37,062 bases of DNA from the NCBI GenBank assembly GCA_004292855.1, contig RDXN01000086.1:1-37062 (forward strand), written 5' to 3'. The position numbers and the translations under genes were made by a program. The DNA comes from Cytophagales bacterium. Lineage in GTDB: Bacteria; Bacteroidota; Bacteroidia; Cytophagales; Spirosomataceae. Shown here piece after piece: positions 25,128 to 35,663 of the stretch. The notes under the pieces are model-generated. The model was given only the letters and a program-made list of their open reading frames with translations, ran no database searches and had not been told where the DNA came from. Within the stretch, counting starts at the first letter, position 1. Each line of letters opens with the position of its first letter.

Positions 25128-26405
25128 ATGCGCTACCTACCTGCCATTATAATCTTATTCATAATTGGTTGCTCGCCTGCCAAACGGCTGAGCCGCGAAC
25201 TCCGCACGAGTCCTCAATTTGAAGACCATTTTACGGGGTTTGCTCTGTACGACCCCCAAAGCGGCCAAACGCTCATGGCCCATAATGCCGACAAAGGGTT
25301 TGTACCAGCCTCTAATACCAAACTGTTCAGCCTGTATGCGGGCCTGCTCACCCTGCCCGATTCGCTGCCTGCCCTGCGTTATGTGGTTCGGGGCGATTCG
25401 CTCATCTTCTGGGGAACGGGTAACCCGCTCTTGCTCAACCCCAACCTGCCCGACAACACGGCTCTTCGCTTCCTGAGCAGCCGCCCCGAACGACTGTTTT
25501 ATTCGGCCAGCAACTACTCCCCTACACGGCTGGGACCGGGCTGGGCCTGGGACGATTACAACGAAGATTATTCCTGCCAAACAGCCCCACTGCCCCTCTA
25601 CGGTACCTTTGTGCGGTTTACCTTCCCCGACCGTGTTCCGCAGGTAAGTATTCAGCCGCCTTTTTTTGCTGATAGCACCATTGTGTCGACGGACCGACCG
25701 GCCCCGCGTGAGGTTGTGCGCGACGAACATTGGAATCGCTTCGTTCGGCCTCAAAACCTACGCCCGTTCCGGCAGGATGTGCCTTTCCGGTGGTCGCCCG
25801 AGTTAGCCGCCCGACTTTTGAGCGACACCCTGAACCGGCCTGTTGGTTTGGTGTCAGTGCCGATGCCCAACAACACCCGCCTGCTTTCGGGTATACCAAC
25901 CGATTCGCTTTACAAACGCACCGAATACGTTAGCGACAATACGTTGGCCGAGCATATCCTGTTGATGGCTTCGGCCCAACAAGGCGATGCCGTTCTGAAC
26001 CCCGACCGCATCCGCACGCTCACCGATTCGGTGGGGTTGGGCCGCTATCCCGGCATTCGGTGGGTCGATGGGTCGGGTATGTCGCGTTACAACCTGTTCA
26101 CACCCAATAGTTTAATTAAGTTGTTGATACAACTCCGGGTGAAGGTTCCGCAAGAGCGATTATTCTCTTTGCTCCCCTCGACCGGAACCGCTGGCACGTT
26201 ACAGGGATTGTTTGGAACCGAAAAACCCTACGTCTTTGCCAAATCGGGGTCGATGACGGGCGTTTATAACTTAAGCGGCTACCTTGTTACGCGGAAGGGG
26301 CGGGTATTGCTGTTCAGCATGATGCACAACAATTTTGCCGGGTCAGTTTCGGATATGCGGCAACGCACGGCCAAATTTCTGGAGCAAGTTCATAATCAGT
26401 TCTAA
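25128..26405 (+). CDS. dacB: D-alanyl-D-alanine carboxypeptidase/endopeptidase, PBP4 type (peptidase S13), lipoprotein
   Basis: A 425-residue penicillin-binding protein of class C that trims or cleaves peptidoglycan peptide stems and cross-links. The three active-site motifs are present: S62-x-x-K65 in PASNTK, S269-D-N in YVSDNT, and K372-S-G in AKSGSM (the KTG box with Ser). The first 15 residues form a lipoprotein signal (IIILFIIGC, Cys15), so it is anchored in a membrane facing the periplasm. It is followed 12 bases later by an SGNH hydrolase gene in the same direction, suggesting one transcript. A near-consensus CATCTTTGC lies upstream at 25085-25093. Confidence 0.9.
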   Translation: MRYLPAIIILFIIGCSPAKRLSRELRTSPQFEDHFTGFALYDPQSGQTLMAHNADKGFVPASNTKLFSLYAGLLTLPDSLPALRYVVRGDSLIFWGTGNPLLLNPNLPDNTALRFLSSRPERLFYSASNYSPTRLGPGWAWDDYNEDYSCQTAPLPLYGTFVRFTFPDRVPQVSIQPPFFADSTIVSTDRPAPREVVRDEHWNRFVRPQNLRPFRQDVPFRWSPELAARLLSDTLNRPVGLVSVPMPNNTRLLSGIPTDSLYKRTEYVSDNTLAEHILLMASAQQGDAVLNPDRIRTLTDSVGLGRYPGIRWVDGSGMSRYNLFTPNSLIKLLIQLRVKVPQERLFSLLPSTGTAGTLQGLFGTEKPYVFAKSGSMTGVYNLSGYLVTRKGRVLLFSMMHNNFAGSVSDMRQRTAKFLEQVHNQF

Positions 26406-26417
26406 ACGGCTTGAACC

Positions 26418-27035
26418 GTGACCTCGCCCTCCCACCAACTTAATTTCTTGTCCCTCGGCGACTCCTACACCATTGGCGAGGGCGTTCTCAGGCCCGACCG
26501 CTGGTGTGTGCAACTCGCCGGTATGCTCCGGGCTAACGGCGTTGACATGTCTGATCCCGATATTATTGCCCAAACCGGCTGGACCACCGACGAGCTACAG
26601 GTTGCCATTCAGAACGCCAACAATACCAAAATCTACGATTACGTCTCGTTGCTGATTGGTGTAAACAATCAATATCGCGGGCAGAGTCTGGAAAAATACC
26701 GTACGGAGTTCCGGCAACTGCTCCAAACGGCCACGCAATTTGCAGGTGGCAATTCAGATCGCATGTTTGTTCTGTCCATTCCCGATTGGGGCCGGTCGGC
26801 GTTCGCTGAGGGGCGCGACAAAGCGCAGATAAGCAACGAAATTGACGCCTTCAACGCCGTTGCCGAAGAAGAATGCAAACTGACAGGCATCACGTATATT
26901 GACATTACGCCCATCTCCCGCAGGGCCGAGGGCGACGCCACTCAATTCGCCGACGACGGCCTGCATTATTCCGGCAAACACATGCGACAATGGGCTGAAA
27001 AAGCGTTCTTATGGCTTCAACACCACCTTCATTAA
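26418..27035 (+). CDS. SGNH/GDSL hydrolase (cytoplasmic, GTG start)
   Basis: A 205-residue SGNH hydrolase without a signal peptide. Catalytic blocks: GDSYTIGEG with Ser16, the block II region around AQTGWTT (51-57), GVNNQY (81-86) as block III with Asn in place of the usual Asp after Asn, and DGLH with D180 and H183. The family hydrolyses esters or acyl groups from many substrates; none can be assigned. It probably shares a transcript with the upstream carboxypeptidase gene (12-base gap). Its last 27 bases overlap the 3' end of the convergent dehydrogenase gene. Confidence 0.88.
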   Translation: MTSPSHQLNFLSLGDSYTIGEGVLRPDRWCVQLAGMLRANGVDMSDPDIIAQTGWTTDELQVAIQNANNTKIYDYVSLLIGVNNQYRGQSLEKYRTEFRQLLQTATQFAGGNSDRMFVLSIPDWGRSAFAEGRDKAQISNEIDAFNAVAEEECKLTGITYIDITPISRRAEGDATQFADDGLHYSGKHMRQWAEKAFLWLQHHLH

Positions 27036-28043
27036 CCCTTTTTCGTGATTGTAAAGCCGGTCGAACCAGGCTGCTCCCTCACTCAGGGGCACCTCGGCAC
27101 TCAGGATGGCCCCGACGTCGATTTTACCGGACGAGATCAGGGCAAGCGACGCTTCGTATTCGCCGTTGATGGCGCAGGAGCCTTGTAATCGCAGTTGCTC
27201 CGTTACAATTTTCTGCATCGGAATCTCAACTGTGGGCGTGAGGTTGCCCACGAGCGTGATGGTCGCGCCCTTGCGAACGCACGAGATGGCTGTATTGATC
27301 GTCGCATTGGCCCCAACTACTTCAAAAGCTACGTCGGCTCCGCGCCCGTGGGTGAGTTCGCGGACTTGCGCGGGTACGTTGGCGTCGGTGCGGGCGTTGA
27401 GCGTGTGGGTGGCACCGAGTTTTCGGGCAAGGGCCAGCCGGTCGTCGTCAAGATCAATAGCGATTATGGGGCTGCACCCGGCCAATTTCAGGGCCTGCAC
27501 CACAAACAGGCCGATCATACCCGCACCCACAACCACGGCAGAGTCGTTAAGTTGGATAGGCGTGAGGCTAACGGCATGCAGAGCCACGGCCACCGGCTCA
27601 ACCATGGCGGCCTGCGTAAAGGTCACGTTGTCGGGAACGTGGTACAGAATATGCTGCGGGACCGTAACAAACTCAGCGAAAGCCCCGTGCCGCCGAAAAT
27701 TTGGTGTTGAAACACCCACCACCTCGCGGCCATCGCTCAGGTTGTACATACCCCGACGACTATACCAATCATCAAGCGCGTACACGGTTGAATCGAAGGT
27801 GACGCGGTCGCCGGTGGCCCAGGCGTGAACATCGCTGCCTACTTCGGCAATGATCCCCGATGCTTCGTGGCCCATAATAATTGGCGGAACGCGTCGGCCA
27901 CTGCTGCCGTCCATCCCGTGAACATCGGAGCCGCAAATGCCTACGGCCTGCACCCGAATCAAGACCTCGTTAGGGCCGGGTTGCGGCACGGGCATCTCCT
28001 GAAAATCGAGTTGTTTGTATTGGTTAAGGACGAGAGCTTTCAT
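27009..28043 (-). CDS. Zinc-type alcohol/polyol dehydrogenase (MDR family) lacking the structural zinc site
   Basis: A 344-residue medium-chain dehydrogenase similar to galactitol-1-phosphate, sorbitol or threonine dehydrogenases, which oxidise a secondary alcohol with NAD(P)+. Catalytic zinc residues are kept: Cys37 in GICGSD, His59-Glu60 in MGHEASG, and Glu149. The Rossmann motif is VVGAGMIG (171-178). The lobe that usually holds the structural zinc (Cys pattern CxxCxxCx7C) has Ala89, Asp92, Ser95 and Ser103 instead, so that zinc cannot bind in the normal way. The reading frame is otherwise intact. The gene is monocistronic with a REP pair upstream of its start; the substrate is unknown. 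Confidence 0.9.
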   Translation of the reverse strand: MKALVLNQYKQLDFQEMPVPQPGPNEVLIRVQAVGICGSDVHGMDGSSGRRVPPIIMGHEASGIIAEVGSDVHAWATGDRVTFDSTVYALDDWYSRRGMYNLSDGREVVGVSTPNFRRHGAFAEFVTVPQHILYHVPDNVTFTQAAMVEPVAVALHAVSLTPIQLNDSAVVVGAGMIGLFVVQALKLAGCSPIIAIDLDDDRLALARKLGATHTLNARTDANVPAQVRELTHGRGADVAFEVVGANATINTAISCVRKGATITLVGNLTPTVEIPMQKIVTEQLRLQGSCAINGEYEASLALISSGKIDVGAILSAEVPLSEGAAWFDRLYNHEKGLMKVVLKP

Positions 28044-28048
28044 GATTT

Positions 28049-28198
28049 TGTAGTGCCGGTTAGTAACCGGCTCAGTCGCGGAGCGACTAACAACGTTTAC
28101 GAATGAGATACCTGTACTGTGAACGGGTTGGATGCTTACTTTTAAAGGAATGTTTTTTAGCCACTTCGTGGCTGTGCCGGTTAGTAACCGGCACTACA
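28049..28198 (+). repeat. REPIN-like inverted pair of double-hairpin elements (family A, second copy)
   Basis: The left unit is TGCCGGTTAGTAACCGGCT (28054-28072), then AGTCGCGGAGCGACT (28074-28088). The right unit, inverted, is AGCCACTTCGTGGCT (28159-28173), then the A palindrome (28174-28194). Outer ends TGTAGTGCCGG and CCGGCACTACA are exact complements. The B stem differs from that at 4591-4604 and even between the two halves, yet remains paired. The right edge provides the stop codon of the McrB-like gene. Confidence 0.85.
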
Positions 28199-29810
28199 TG
28201 GGCCGCTCATAAATTCTTGTGTACGCTTCTTTCGGAATTTGCTCAAACTCACCTGCCAACAGGTGCGGGTTGATCTCGTAGGTCACAACCTCATCCATGT
28301 CGTTGGGGTTCTCGCCGAACAGTTCACGGGATAAAGCCGGGGTGTATTGTTTCTTAACCCAAACAAGCCGTTGGTCGGGGACTTTTCCCCACGCCTTGTG
28401 GTCGCCCAAAACAAGCTGAATCTTGTGCCAATCGCCGTAAAAGTACTCCTGAAGCAGTGGAATGACAGAATCGCGGAACACGGCCCCCAACTCGGATAGT
28501 GATTGCACCGGCATCAAATACGCATGGCCGATCTGATGATCGCGGTCGTAGAGATACTCGATGCGCTCGTTCATAGTCCGTAGCAACAGGGCCAAATCAA
28601 CCCCTTCGATGGTGCCGAGTAAGGCCGGGTTGGGCAGTACTTCGCGAAAACTAAACCGCCGACGAAGGGCCAAATCGAGCAGGGCAATGGATCGGTCGGC
28701 GGTGTTCATAGAACCGACAATGTAGAGGTTGGCCGGTACGCCAAACCGTTCCTGCGAGTAGGGCAGTGTGAGCCATAGTTCGTGGTCGCGACCCAGCCGT
28801 TTGCTGTCTTCGATGAGCGTGATGAGTTCGCCTAATACACTCGCGATATTAGCCCGATTAATCTCGTCGATAAGCAGAAAATGGGGTGGAGCCAACCTGA
28901 ATCGCCGTTGTCGATTGGCGGGCGTATCGTTCAGGCAGTCGGCCATCGTGGCGTAACCAGCCTGTTGCAGGGCTGTGAGACAGGCCCGGTGAAAAATGCC
29001 TTTGCGAACCCGATAGCTGATTTGCCCGCCCAGCGTTTCGGGCCGAATACCTTCCACAAACTCCTCGTAGCTATACGACGCGTGGAACGTCACAAAATCG
29101 GCGGGGTGCGTTCGCTCGTAGCTGCCGTTGGTGCTCGCAGCGAGCCAGTTATGTTGCAGCGCAAAGGTTTTGCCTGTTCCCGGAGGGCCGTACAAAATTA
29201 AATTGCGCGGTTGATTTAGCGGTTCGGGTGGGGTTGTCTCGTATGTCGCTTCCGGTTCGGCCACGCTGTCGAACGACTCACCCAGTGCGGGGTTAGTGGC
29301 CAGGCGAAGTAGCTCCGACAGGTAGGCTTCGTCTTCAGCAGCCCGGAATACGTCGGGATTGTGCCGGGCTGTGTGCGGACCGCGTCGGCTGCTTTCGACC
29401 AGTTCGAGCAGACAATCCTCCCAACAGGTTCGCAATACCGGATGGTTGAGCAAGTGCGCATGGGCCTGTCCCACAACAACCGACACATAGTCTGATTTCT
29501 CGGACAGTGGCACCGTGTCGATCATGTCCAAATCGGCCAAACGGTCGAGACAGGAGCGTTTTACGGTCAGCCAGTATTCCTGCTCGCCATAGCGCGGGCG
29601 ATGGAGCCGAAGGGCCACAAAAAAGTTGATATTGGCCGAAATCGCCACTTTGTCGCGCCGAACCGTAAACGCCAGCCGGGCATCACCGTTGGGGAGGTTC
29701 ACGAGGTCGATCAGTTCTTTCAGCAAACCAAAAAACCGCCGAACGGCCTCCGGGTGCCCAATCGTTCGGATTCGGTCGGTTAAAAGCTGCTGATGGTCTT
29801 CGGCAATCAT
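28194..29810 (-). CDS. McrB-like AAA+ GTPase/ATPase, without an adjacent McrC
   Basis: A 538-residue protein. Residues 1-190 are an N-terminal region of unknown fold (a possible DNA- or target-recognition domain). Residues 200-400 are an AAA+ module of the McrB clade: Walker A GPPGTGKT (208-215), [17 protein letters not shown] (241-257), Walker [11 protein letters not shown] (312-321), the McrB signature MNTADRS (368-374) and an arginine finger in RRRF (383-386). McrB normally works with the nuclease McrC to cut modified DNA, but the flanking genes are a dehydrogenase and a lipoprotein, and no McrC-like frame is present. It may act alone, with a distant partner, or in a non-restriction role. 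Its last Met codon and stop fall in the REP element. Confidence 0.87.
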   Translation of the reverse strand: MIAEDHQQLLTDRIRTIGHPEAVRRFFGLLKELIDLVNLPNGDARLAFTVRRDKVAISANINFFVALRLHRPRYGEQEYWLTVKRSCLDRLADLDMIDTVPLSEKSDYVSVVVGQAHAHLLNHPVLRTCWEDCLLELVESSRRGPHTARHNPDVFRAAEDEAYLSELLRLATNPALGESFDSVAEPEATYETTPPEPLNQPRNLILYGPPGTGKTFALQHNWLAASTNGSYERTHPADFVTFHASYSYEEFVEGIRPETLGGQISYRVRKGIFHRACLTALQQAGYATMADCLNDTPANRQRRFRLAPPHFLLIDEINRANIASVLGELITLIEDSKRLGRDHELWLTLPYSQERFGVPANLYIVGSMNTADRSIALLDLALRRRFSFREVLPNPALLGTIEGVDLALLLRTMNERIEYLYDRDHQIGHAYLMPVQSLSELGAVFRDSVIPLLQEYFYGDWHKIQLVLGDHKAWGKVPDQRLVWVKKQYTPALSRELFGENPNDMDEVVTYEINPHLLAGEFEQIPKEAYTRIYERPM

Positions 29811-29814
29811 AGTT

Positions 29815-29864
29815 TAGAGATAGTTCTCATGAGATAACATCTCTGCAAACAAGATGTCATCTCT
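29815..29864 (+). repeat. Inverted AGATGTYATCTC repeats (family D) upstream of the McrB-like gene
   Basis: GAGATAACATCTCT at 29831-29844 and AGATGTCATCTCT at 29852-29864 are near-complementary and flank GCAAACA. A small palindrome, TCTCATGAGA, is at 29825-29834. The same core is at 22167-22185. Confidence 0.65.
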
Positions 29865-29965
29865 GAGCAGGTAGGCAAGAGATGGCTAAAATACCATTTT
29901 TTGCTCAGATTTCGTCTGTAATCCTACCCAAACAATGTAGATTTACAGTATCAGACAGCACCCCT

Positions 29966-30823
29966 ATGATGTTTCGTTTCCGTATACTCGCCGTATTTCT
30001 GCCCCTCTTGTTTTTTGCCTGCAAACACGACTCCGACATTCCGCAGGCCGTAATCTGCCGTGTGGTGAGCCTAACTGATCAACTCGATGTAAATGGTCGA
30101 CTGACTGATCAAATGCAACGAACGTTTACCTACTCAAACGGGCAACTTACCCAACTTGCCGAACGCAACACCGACCGCCAGGTAACCCTAACGCTCGAGT
30201 ATGGCCCAACGGGAGCCGTTTCGCGGGCCTCCGACGGCACCACTGTACTTGCACTCGGCTACACGACCCCAGCCACCCACCCCACAAGCGCGACGGTTAC
30301 CCGCAACGGAGCCGTTCAAATGACCTACGAGCTTGCCTACAACGCAGGAAGCCGACTGACGCGCCTGCTCGAAACCCGGCAGGTGATCCCGACCAACTCG
30401 CTCGTGCGCTCCCGCGAGTACACATTCGCCTACGATGCCGATGGCCTGCTCACTACTGAAAAACTCACCTCGACCCTCACCGACCGCACCACCGTCGAGC
30501 AGGAAACCGCCTTCACCTATGGCACAACTATTCACCCCCTGGGCAACTTTGCTCACGGCGGTTTGTTGAGCTTACTGGTTATGAGTCAATCAGTTGAAAG
30601 CATGCCAGGGCGGTTCTGGCAAACCCGTGCTATGCAGGAATACAAAACGTACAACGCCAAAAACGGTATACGCGGCCCCCTCCGCGAAACGGCCCTGTTT
30701 ACCACCAAGCTTGATGCCAGCGGGCGGTTGGGTACGCAGGAGCAGAATACCGTCAGCACATCGGGGAGTGGTCAGGCCAGCCAGCGGAAAAATCAGCATT
30801 CGTTTGTGTACGAGTGTCAGTGA
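29966..30823 (+). CDS. Hypothetical lipoprotein with YD-like repeats
   Basis: The start at 29966 gives 285 residues with a lipoprotein signal (LPLLFFAC, Cys19). The rest has several short tyrosine-containing repeats of the form FTYSNGQLTQL, LEYGPTGAVS, FAYDADGLLT and FTYGTT, similar to those in Rhs/YD proteins and in Bacteroidota lipoproteins of the DUF4595 type. No enzyme motif is seen. It is probably exposed at the outer membrane. The upstream in-frame extension to 29882 would precede the signal and is rejected. It lies alone between divergent and convergent minus-strand genes. Confidence 0.7.
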   Translation: MMFRFRILAVFLPLLFFACKHDSDIPQAVICRVVSLTDQLDVNGRLTDQMQRTFTYSNGQLTQLAERNTDRQVTLTLEYGPTGAVSRASDGTTVLALGYTTPATHPTSATVTRNGAVQMTYELAYNAGSRLTRLLETRQVIPTNSLVRSREYTFAYDADGLLTTEKLTSTLTDRTTVEQETAFTYGTTIHPLGNFAHGGLLSLLVMSQSVESMPGRFWQTRAMQEYKTYNAKNGIRGPLRETALFTTKLDASGRLGTQEQNTVSTSGSGQASQRKNQHSFVYECQ

Positions 30824-30888
30824 GTTAGGGGCAGGCATCAGGTACGTTTCGGATGTAAAATACAGTACGGGCTTCCTCGACTCGTGTC

Positions 30889-30920
30889 AAAAAAAAACGG
30901 CCTGTGAAGACACAGGCCGT
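30889..30920 (-). terminator. Rho-independent terminator of the atpD-atpC unit
   Basis: On the minus strand a perfect 10-bp stem (ACGGCCTGTG / CACAGGCCGT, loop of 4) at 30897-30920 is followed by an uninterrupted T run (A run 30889-30897 on the plus strand). It lies about 27 bases past the atpC stop. It lacks a T run in the plus direction, so it works for atpC only. Confidence 0.92.
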
Positions 30921-30947
30921 GGGCACAACAACTTAAGATATCGTTTT

Positions 30948-31193
30948 TCAGGCAATAACAGCCTCTGCCAGAACCAACACCCGGTTGCGCAGTACCTCCA
31001 CAACGCCACCATCGACGGTGAGGGTTTGTTGGCCGGTTGCCGTTTGAATCGTCACTGGTCCTTTGGCGAGCGTGCTAACCATAGGGGCGTGGTCGTTCAG
31101 GACTTGAAACTGCCCCTGAATACCCGGAAACGTTACCGATGAAGCTTCGCCAGTAAAAACCTTCCGGTCGGGAGTGATGATTTCGAGAGTCAT
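30948..31193 (-). CDS. atpC: ATP synthase F1 epsilon subunit (short form)
   Basis: An 81-residue epsilon subunit forming part of the central stalk of F1F0 ATP synthase. It has the N-terminal beta-sandwich sequence typical of the family (ITPDRKVFTGEASSVTFPG ... FQVLNDHAPMVSTLAKG ... VDGGVVEVLRNRVLVLAE) and then stops. The C-terminal helical hairpin found in the ~135-residue forms, which inhibits ATP hydrolysis, is absent; short epsilon subunits are usual in Bacteroidota. It starts 2 bases after atpD, so the two are cotranslated. The other ATP synthase genes are not in this window. Confidence 0.95.
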   Translation of the reverse strand: MTLEIITPDRKVFTGEASSVTFPGIQGQFQVLNDHAPMVSTLAKGPVTIQTATGQQTLTVDGGVVEVLRNRVLVLAEAVIA

Positions 31194-31195
31194 AC

Positions 31196-33060
<1,865 letters not shown>

Positions 33061-33078
33061 CAAATCTAACTCAACGTC

Positions 33079-34584
33079 ATGCTTCAACAACGCGCCAGTG
33101 GCTTGCTACTGCACATTTCTTCATTGCCCTCACCCCACGGTGTTGGCGACTTAGGAGCCGAGGCTTATCGGTTCGCCGATTTTCTGGCCGCTTCGGGCCA
33201 AACCTACTGGCAAATTCTGCCTATCACCTCCGTTGATCCGGGCGCGGGGTTCTCGCCCTACAGCAGTCCGTCGGCGTTTGCCGGCAATGTGCTGTTTATC
33301 AGTCTGGAAAAACTGGTCGATTGTGAGTTACTTTCTCCCGACGAAATAGCCTCAGCTCAACAGCCCCTGACCAACCGGGCGAATCTAACCGAGACCTACA
33401 CCCGTAAAATGCCCCTGTTGCAACGGGCGGCCAAAAACTTCCGCGAGCGGGCTACCACTACACAACGCATTGATTACGAATTGTTTTGCCGCCAAGAAGC
33501 ACACTGGCTGAACGACTACGCTCTCTTCACGGCCCTGCAACACGATACGGGTGAGTTCTGGTGGGTGCGATGGTCGCCCGAACTGGTCCGGCGCGACCCC
33601 GAAGCACTGGCCCGCGAGATCGACCGGCTGCGCGACCCCATCGAAGCCATCAAGATTTTACAATTCCTGTTTGATCAGCAATGGAGCGAACTGCGGGATT
33701 ACTGTTTCTCGAAGAAAATTCACATTGTCGGTGATATTCCGATTTATGTGCAGCACAATAGCCCCGACGTTTGGGCGTTCCAGGAGCTGTTCAAACTCGA
33801 TGAGCAGGGGATGCCCCGGTTTGTGGCTGGTGCGCCCCCCGATATGTTCAGTGCCGACGGCCAACGTTGGGGCAACCCGGTGTACGACTGGCCCAAACAC
33901 GAAGCATCGGGTTTTCAGTGGTGGATTCGGCGTCTGCGCCACCAAATGAAACTCTATAGCCTAACCCGGCTCGACCATTTTCTGGGCTTTGCCGTGTACT
34001 GGGAAATTCCGGCCCACGAACCCTCGGCGCGAATTGGCGAGTGGGTGAAGGCCCCCATCGACCATTTCCTGGAGGTGATGTACCGGCAGTTCAACAACCT
34101 GCCCGTGATTGCCGAAGACCTCGGCGAACGTGCCCCCGACGTGCAGCCGCACCTCCGGCATTTTCAGATTCCCGGTATGCGGGTGCTGCAGTTCGGCTTC
34201 GGCGACGACGTGGCAACTTCGCAACACACCCCCCACAACCACACGATCAACTCAGTAGCCTACACCGGCACGCACGATAACCCCACTACGGCGGGCTGGT
34301 GGATGGGGGCCGACGAACTGTCCCGCACCAACGTGGGCAACTACCTCGGCGTGTACGTAACAACCGACAACATAACGGCCCACCTGACCCGGCTCGCCAT
34401 GCAGTCGGTGGCGCGGCTTACGATTCTGCCTTTGCAGGATGCCCTGAACCTCGACGAGTCGCACCGGATGAACACCCCCGGCGCGGGGGGCGGCAACTGG
34501 TCGTGGCGGTACGTGCCGGAACAGATCAACGACGAAGTAGCGGCCCGGCTGCTGACCATCACGAAAATGACGGGGCGGATTTAA
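33079..34584 (+). CDS. malQ: 4-alpha-glucanotransferase (amylomaltase, GH77)
   Basis: A 501-residue cytoplasmic enzyme that moves alpha-1,4-glucan segments between maltodextrins in maltose or glycogen metabolism. The start MLQQRASGLLLHISSLPS is typical. Family residues are visible: GVGDLG and YWQILPI near the start, the nucleophile Asp299 in LTRLDHFLGF, the acid/base Glu346 in VIAEDLG, and Asp400 in TGTHDNPTT. The length matches GH77 enzymes without extra domains. It lies after the GTTTCA array and before a convergent SPFH gene; no other glycogen genes are present, so it stands alone here. Confidence 0.96.
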   Translation: MLQQRASGLLLHISSLPSPHGVGDLGAEAYRFADFLAASGQTYWQILPITSVDPGAGFSPYSSPSAFAGNVLFISLEKLVDCELLSPDEIASAQQPLTNRANLTETYTRKMPLLQRAAKNFRERATTTQRIDYELFCRQEAHWLNDYALFTALQHDTGEFWWVRWSPELVRRDPEALAREIDRLRDPIEAIKILQFLFDQQWSELRDYCFSKKIHIVGDIPIYVQHNSPDVWAFQELFKLDEQGMPRFVAGAPPDMFSADGQRWGNPVYDWPKHEASGFQWWIRRLRHQMKLYSLTRLDHFLGFAVYWEIPAHEPSARIGEWVKAPIDHFLEVMYRQFNNLPVIAEDLGERAPDVQPHLRHFQIPGMRVLQFGFGDDVATSQHTPHNHTINSVAYTGTHDNPTTAGWWMGADELSRTNVGNYLGVYVTTDNITAHLTRLAMQSVARLTILPLQDALNLDESHRMNTPGAGGGNWSWRYVPEQINDEVAARLLTITKMTGRI

Positions 34585-34595
34585 CCTCACCCCTG

Positions 34596-34620
34596 CCCCT
34601 CTCCTTCGAAAGGAGAGGGG
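34596..34620 (+). terminator. Hairpin between malQ and the convergent SPFH gene (possible terminator)
   Basis: CCCCTCTCCTT (34596-34606) and AAGGAGAGGGG (34610-34620) form a perfect 11-bp stem with a CGA loop, 12 bases after the malQ stop and touching the SPFH stop. A short TTT follows on the plus strand only, so terminator function is weakly supported; it could also be a dispersed repeat. Confidence 0.55.
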
Positions 34621-34621
34621 T

Positions 34622-35542
34622 TTAGCTCTTCGTCCGCATAGTTTCGACACCCATGAGCTGCTTCATGGTTTTCTCCATGCCCTCGGTGGAGCCGTCGAGG
34701 AAGATCACGTTGCCCTTACCGTGTTCGGCGAAGTGTTTGATGGCTTCGGTCCAGATCGAAAACAGGATCAGCGACGCGTCTAGCTCGGCGGCTGTCATCA
34801 CCCTCGCCGACTCGGCCATGCCTTTGGCAACTTCCTCACGGAACAGGGCCACCCCCTGACCGCGCAGTTGGGAGGCCGTTTTTTCGGCTTCGGCAGAGAT
34901 TTTGATGGCGTTACCTTCAGCTTCGGCTGCTTTGGTTTTGGTGATGAGCAGGGCCTGCCCTTCGTTTTCGGCGGCTGCTTTGAGGTTCGAGGAAGCCACC
35001 ACCTGCGCCATAGAGCGCATAATGACCTCATCAAAGGCAATGTCGTTCAGTTGAAGGTCGGTGAGGTGGTAGCCCCAGCTTTCGAGCAGCACGTCTAACT
35101 GAGACTTCACGTGTTCGATGATTTCGGAACGCAGGCCCAGAATTTCGGATTGGCGTTTGGTAGCCACAAAGCTCCGAATCGACCCCTCGATGGTACGGAT
35201 CAGGGCCTGCATAAACGAAGCCTCGTCGATGAACTTGAAGGCTACGTTTTTGATGGTTTCTTCTTCCTGATTCAGCACAGAGTAGACCAGCATGGCCTTG
35301 AAATTAACGTTGGCCTGATCGGCGGTGATGGCCTGAAACGCCAGTTCGACGGAGCGGTTCTGGATCGAAATACGCCGATACACGAACTCGATGAATGGGA
35401 TTCTGAAGTTCAGGCCGGGCGTCATCACGCGGGTGTACTTCCCAAAAACGGTAATCACGGCCACGGTGCCCTGCCGCACCACAACGACCGAGAAGAATGC
35501 AAGCACCAGCACCAACACAAGGATAAATAGAAACAGCGGCAT
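34622..35542 (-). CDS. SPFH/Band 7 (stomatin-like) membrane protein
   Basis: A 306-residue protein with one N-terminal hydrophobic segment (residues 2-22), then an SPFH domain (GTVAVITVFGKYTRVMTPGLNFRIPFIEFV ... through ~residue 190), and an Ala/Glu-rich coiled-coil stretch (AAENEGQALLITKTKAAEAEGNAIK). Such proteins form oligomeric membrane scaffolds, often modulating proteases or channels. No NfeD-type partner gene is adjacent. It diverges from the toxin-antitoxin pair to its right. Confidence 0.93.
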   Translation of the reverse strand: MPLFLFILVLVLVLAFFSVVVVRQGTVAVITVFGKYTRVMTPGLNFRIPFIEFVYRRISIQNRSVELAFQAITADQANVNFKAMLVYSVLNQEEETIKNVAFKFIDEASFMQALIRTIEGSIRSFVATKRQSEILGLRSEIIEHVKSQLDVLLESWGYHLTDLQLNDIAFDEVIMRSMAQVVASSNLKAAAENEGQALLITKTKAAEAEGNAIKISAEAEKTASQLRGQGVALFREEVAKGMAESARVMTAAELDASLILFSIWTEAIKHFAEHGKGNVIFLDGSTEGMEKTMKQLMGVETMRTKS

Positions 35543-35633
35543 AGAATACGATGGTTTTGAGGTTTGACGGGGGAAATGTATGAAAAATAGTGAACGCAGA
35601 CGCTACGCCCATTCGGCAGAATCAAAATAGATT

Positions 35634-35641
35634 TAGCTTTG
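35634..35641 (+). promoter_or_regulatory. Bacteroidota -7 element (TAGCTTTG) for the toxin-antitoxin pair
   Basis: TAGCTTTG fits TAnnTTTG and lies 22 bases before the antitoxin ATG. It supports 35664 as the true start of a short antitoxin. Confidence 0.55.
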
Positions 35642-35663
35642 TTGAAAAGGAAAAGAGACAAAC

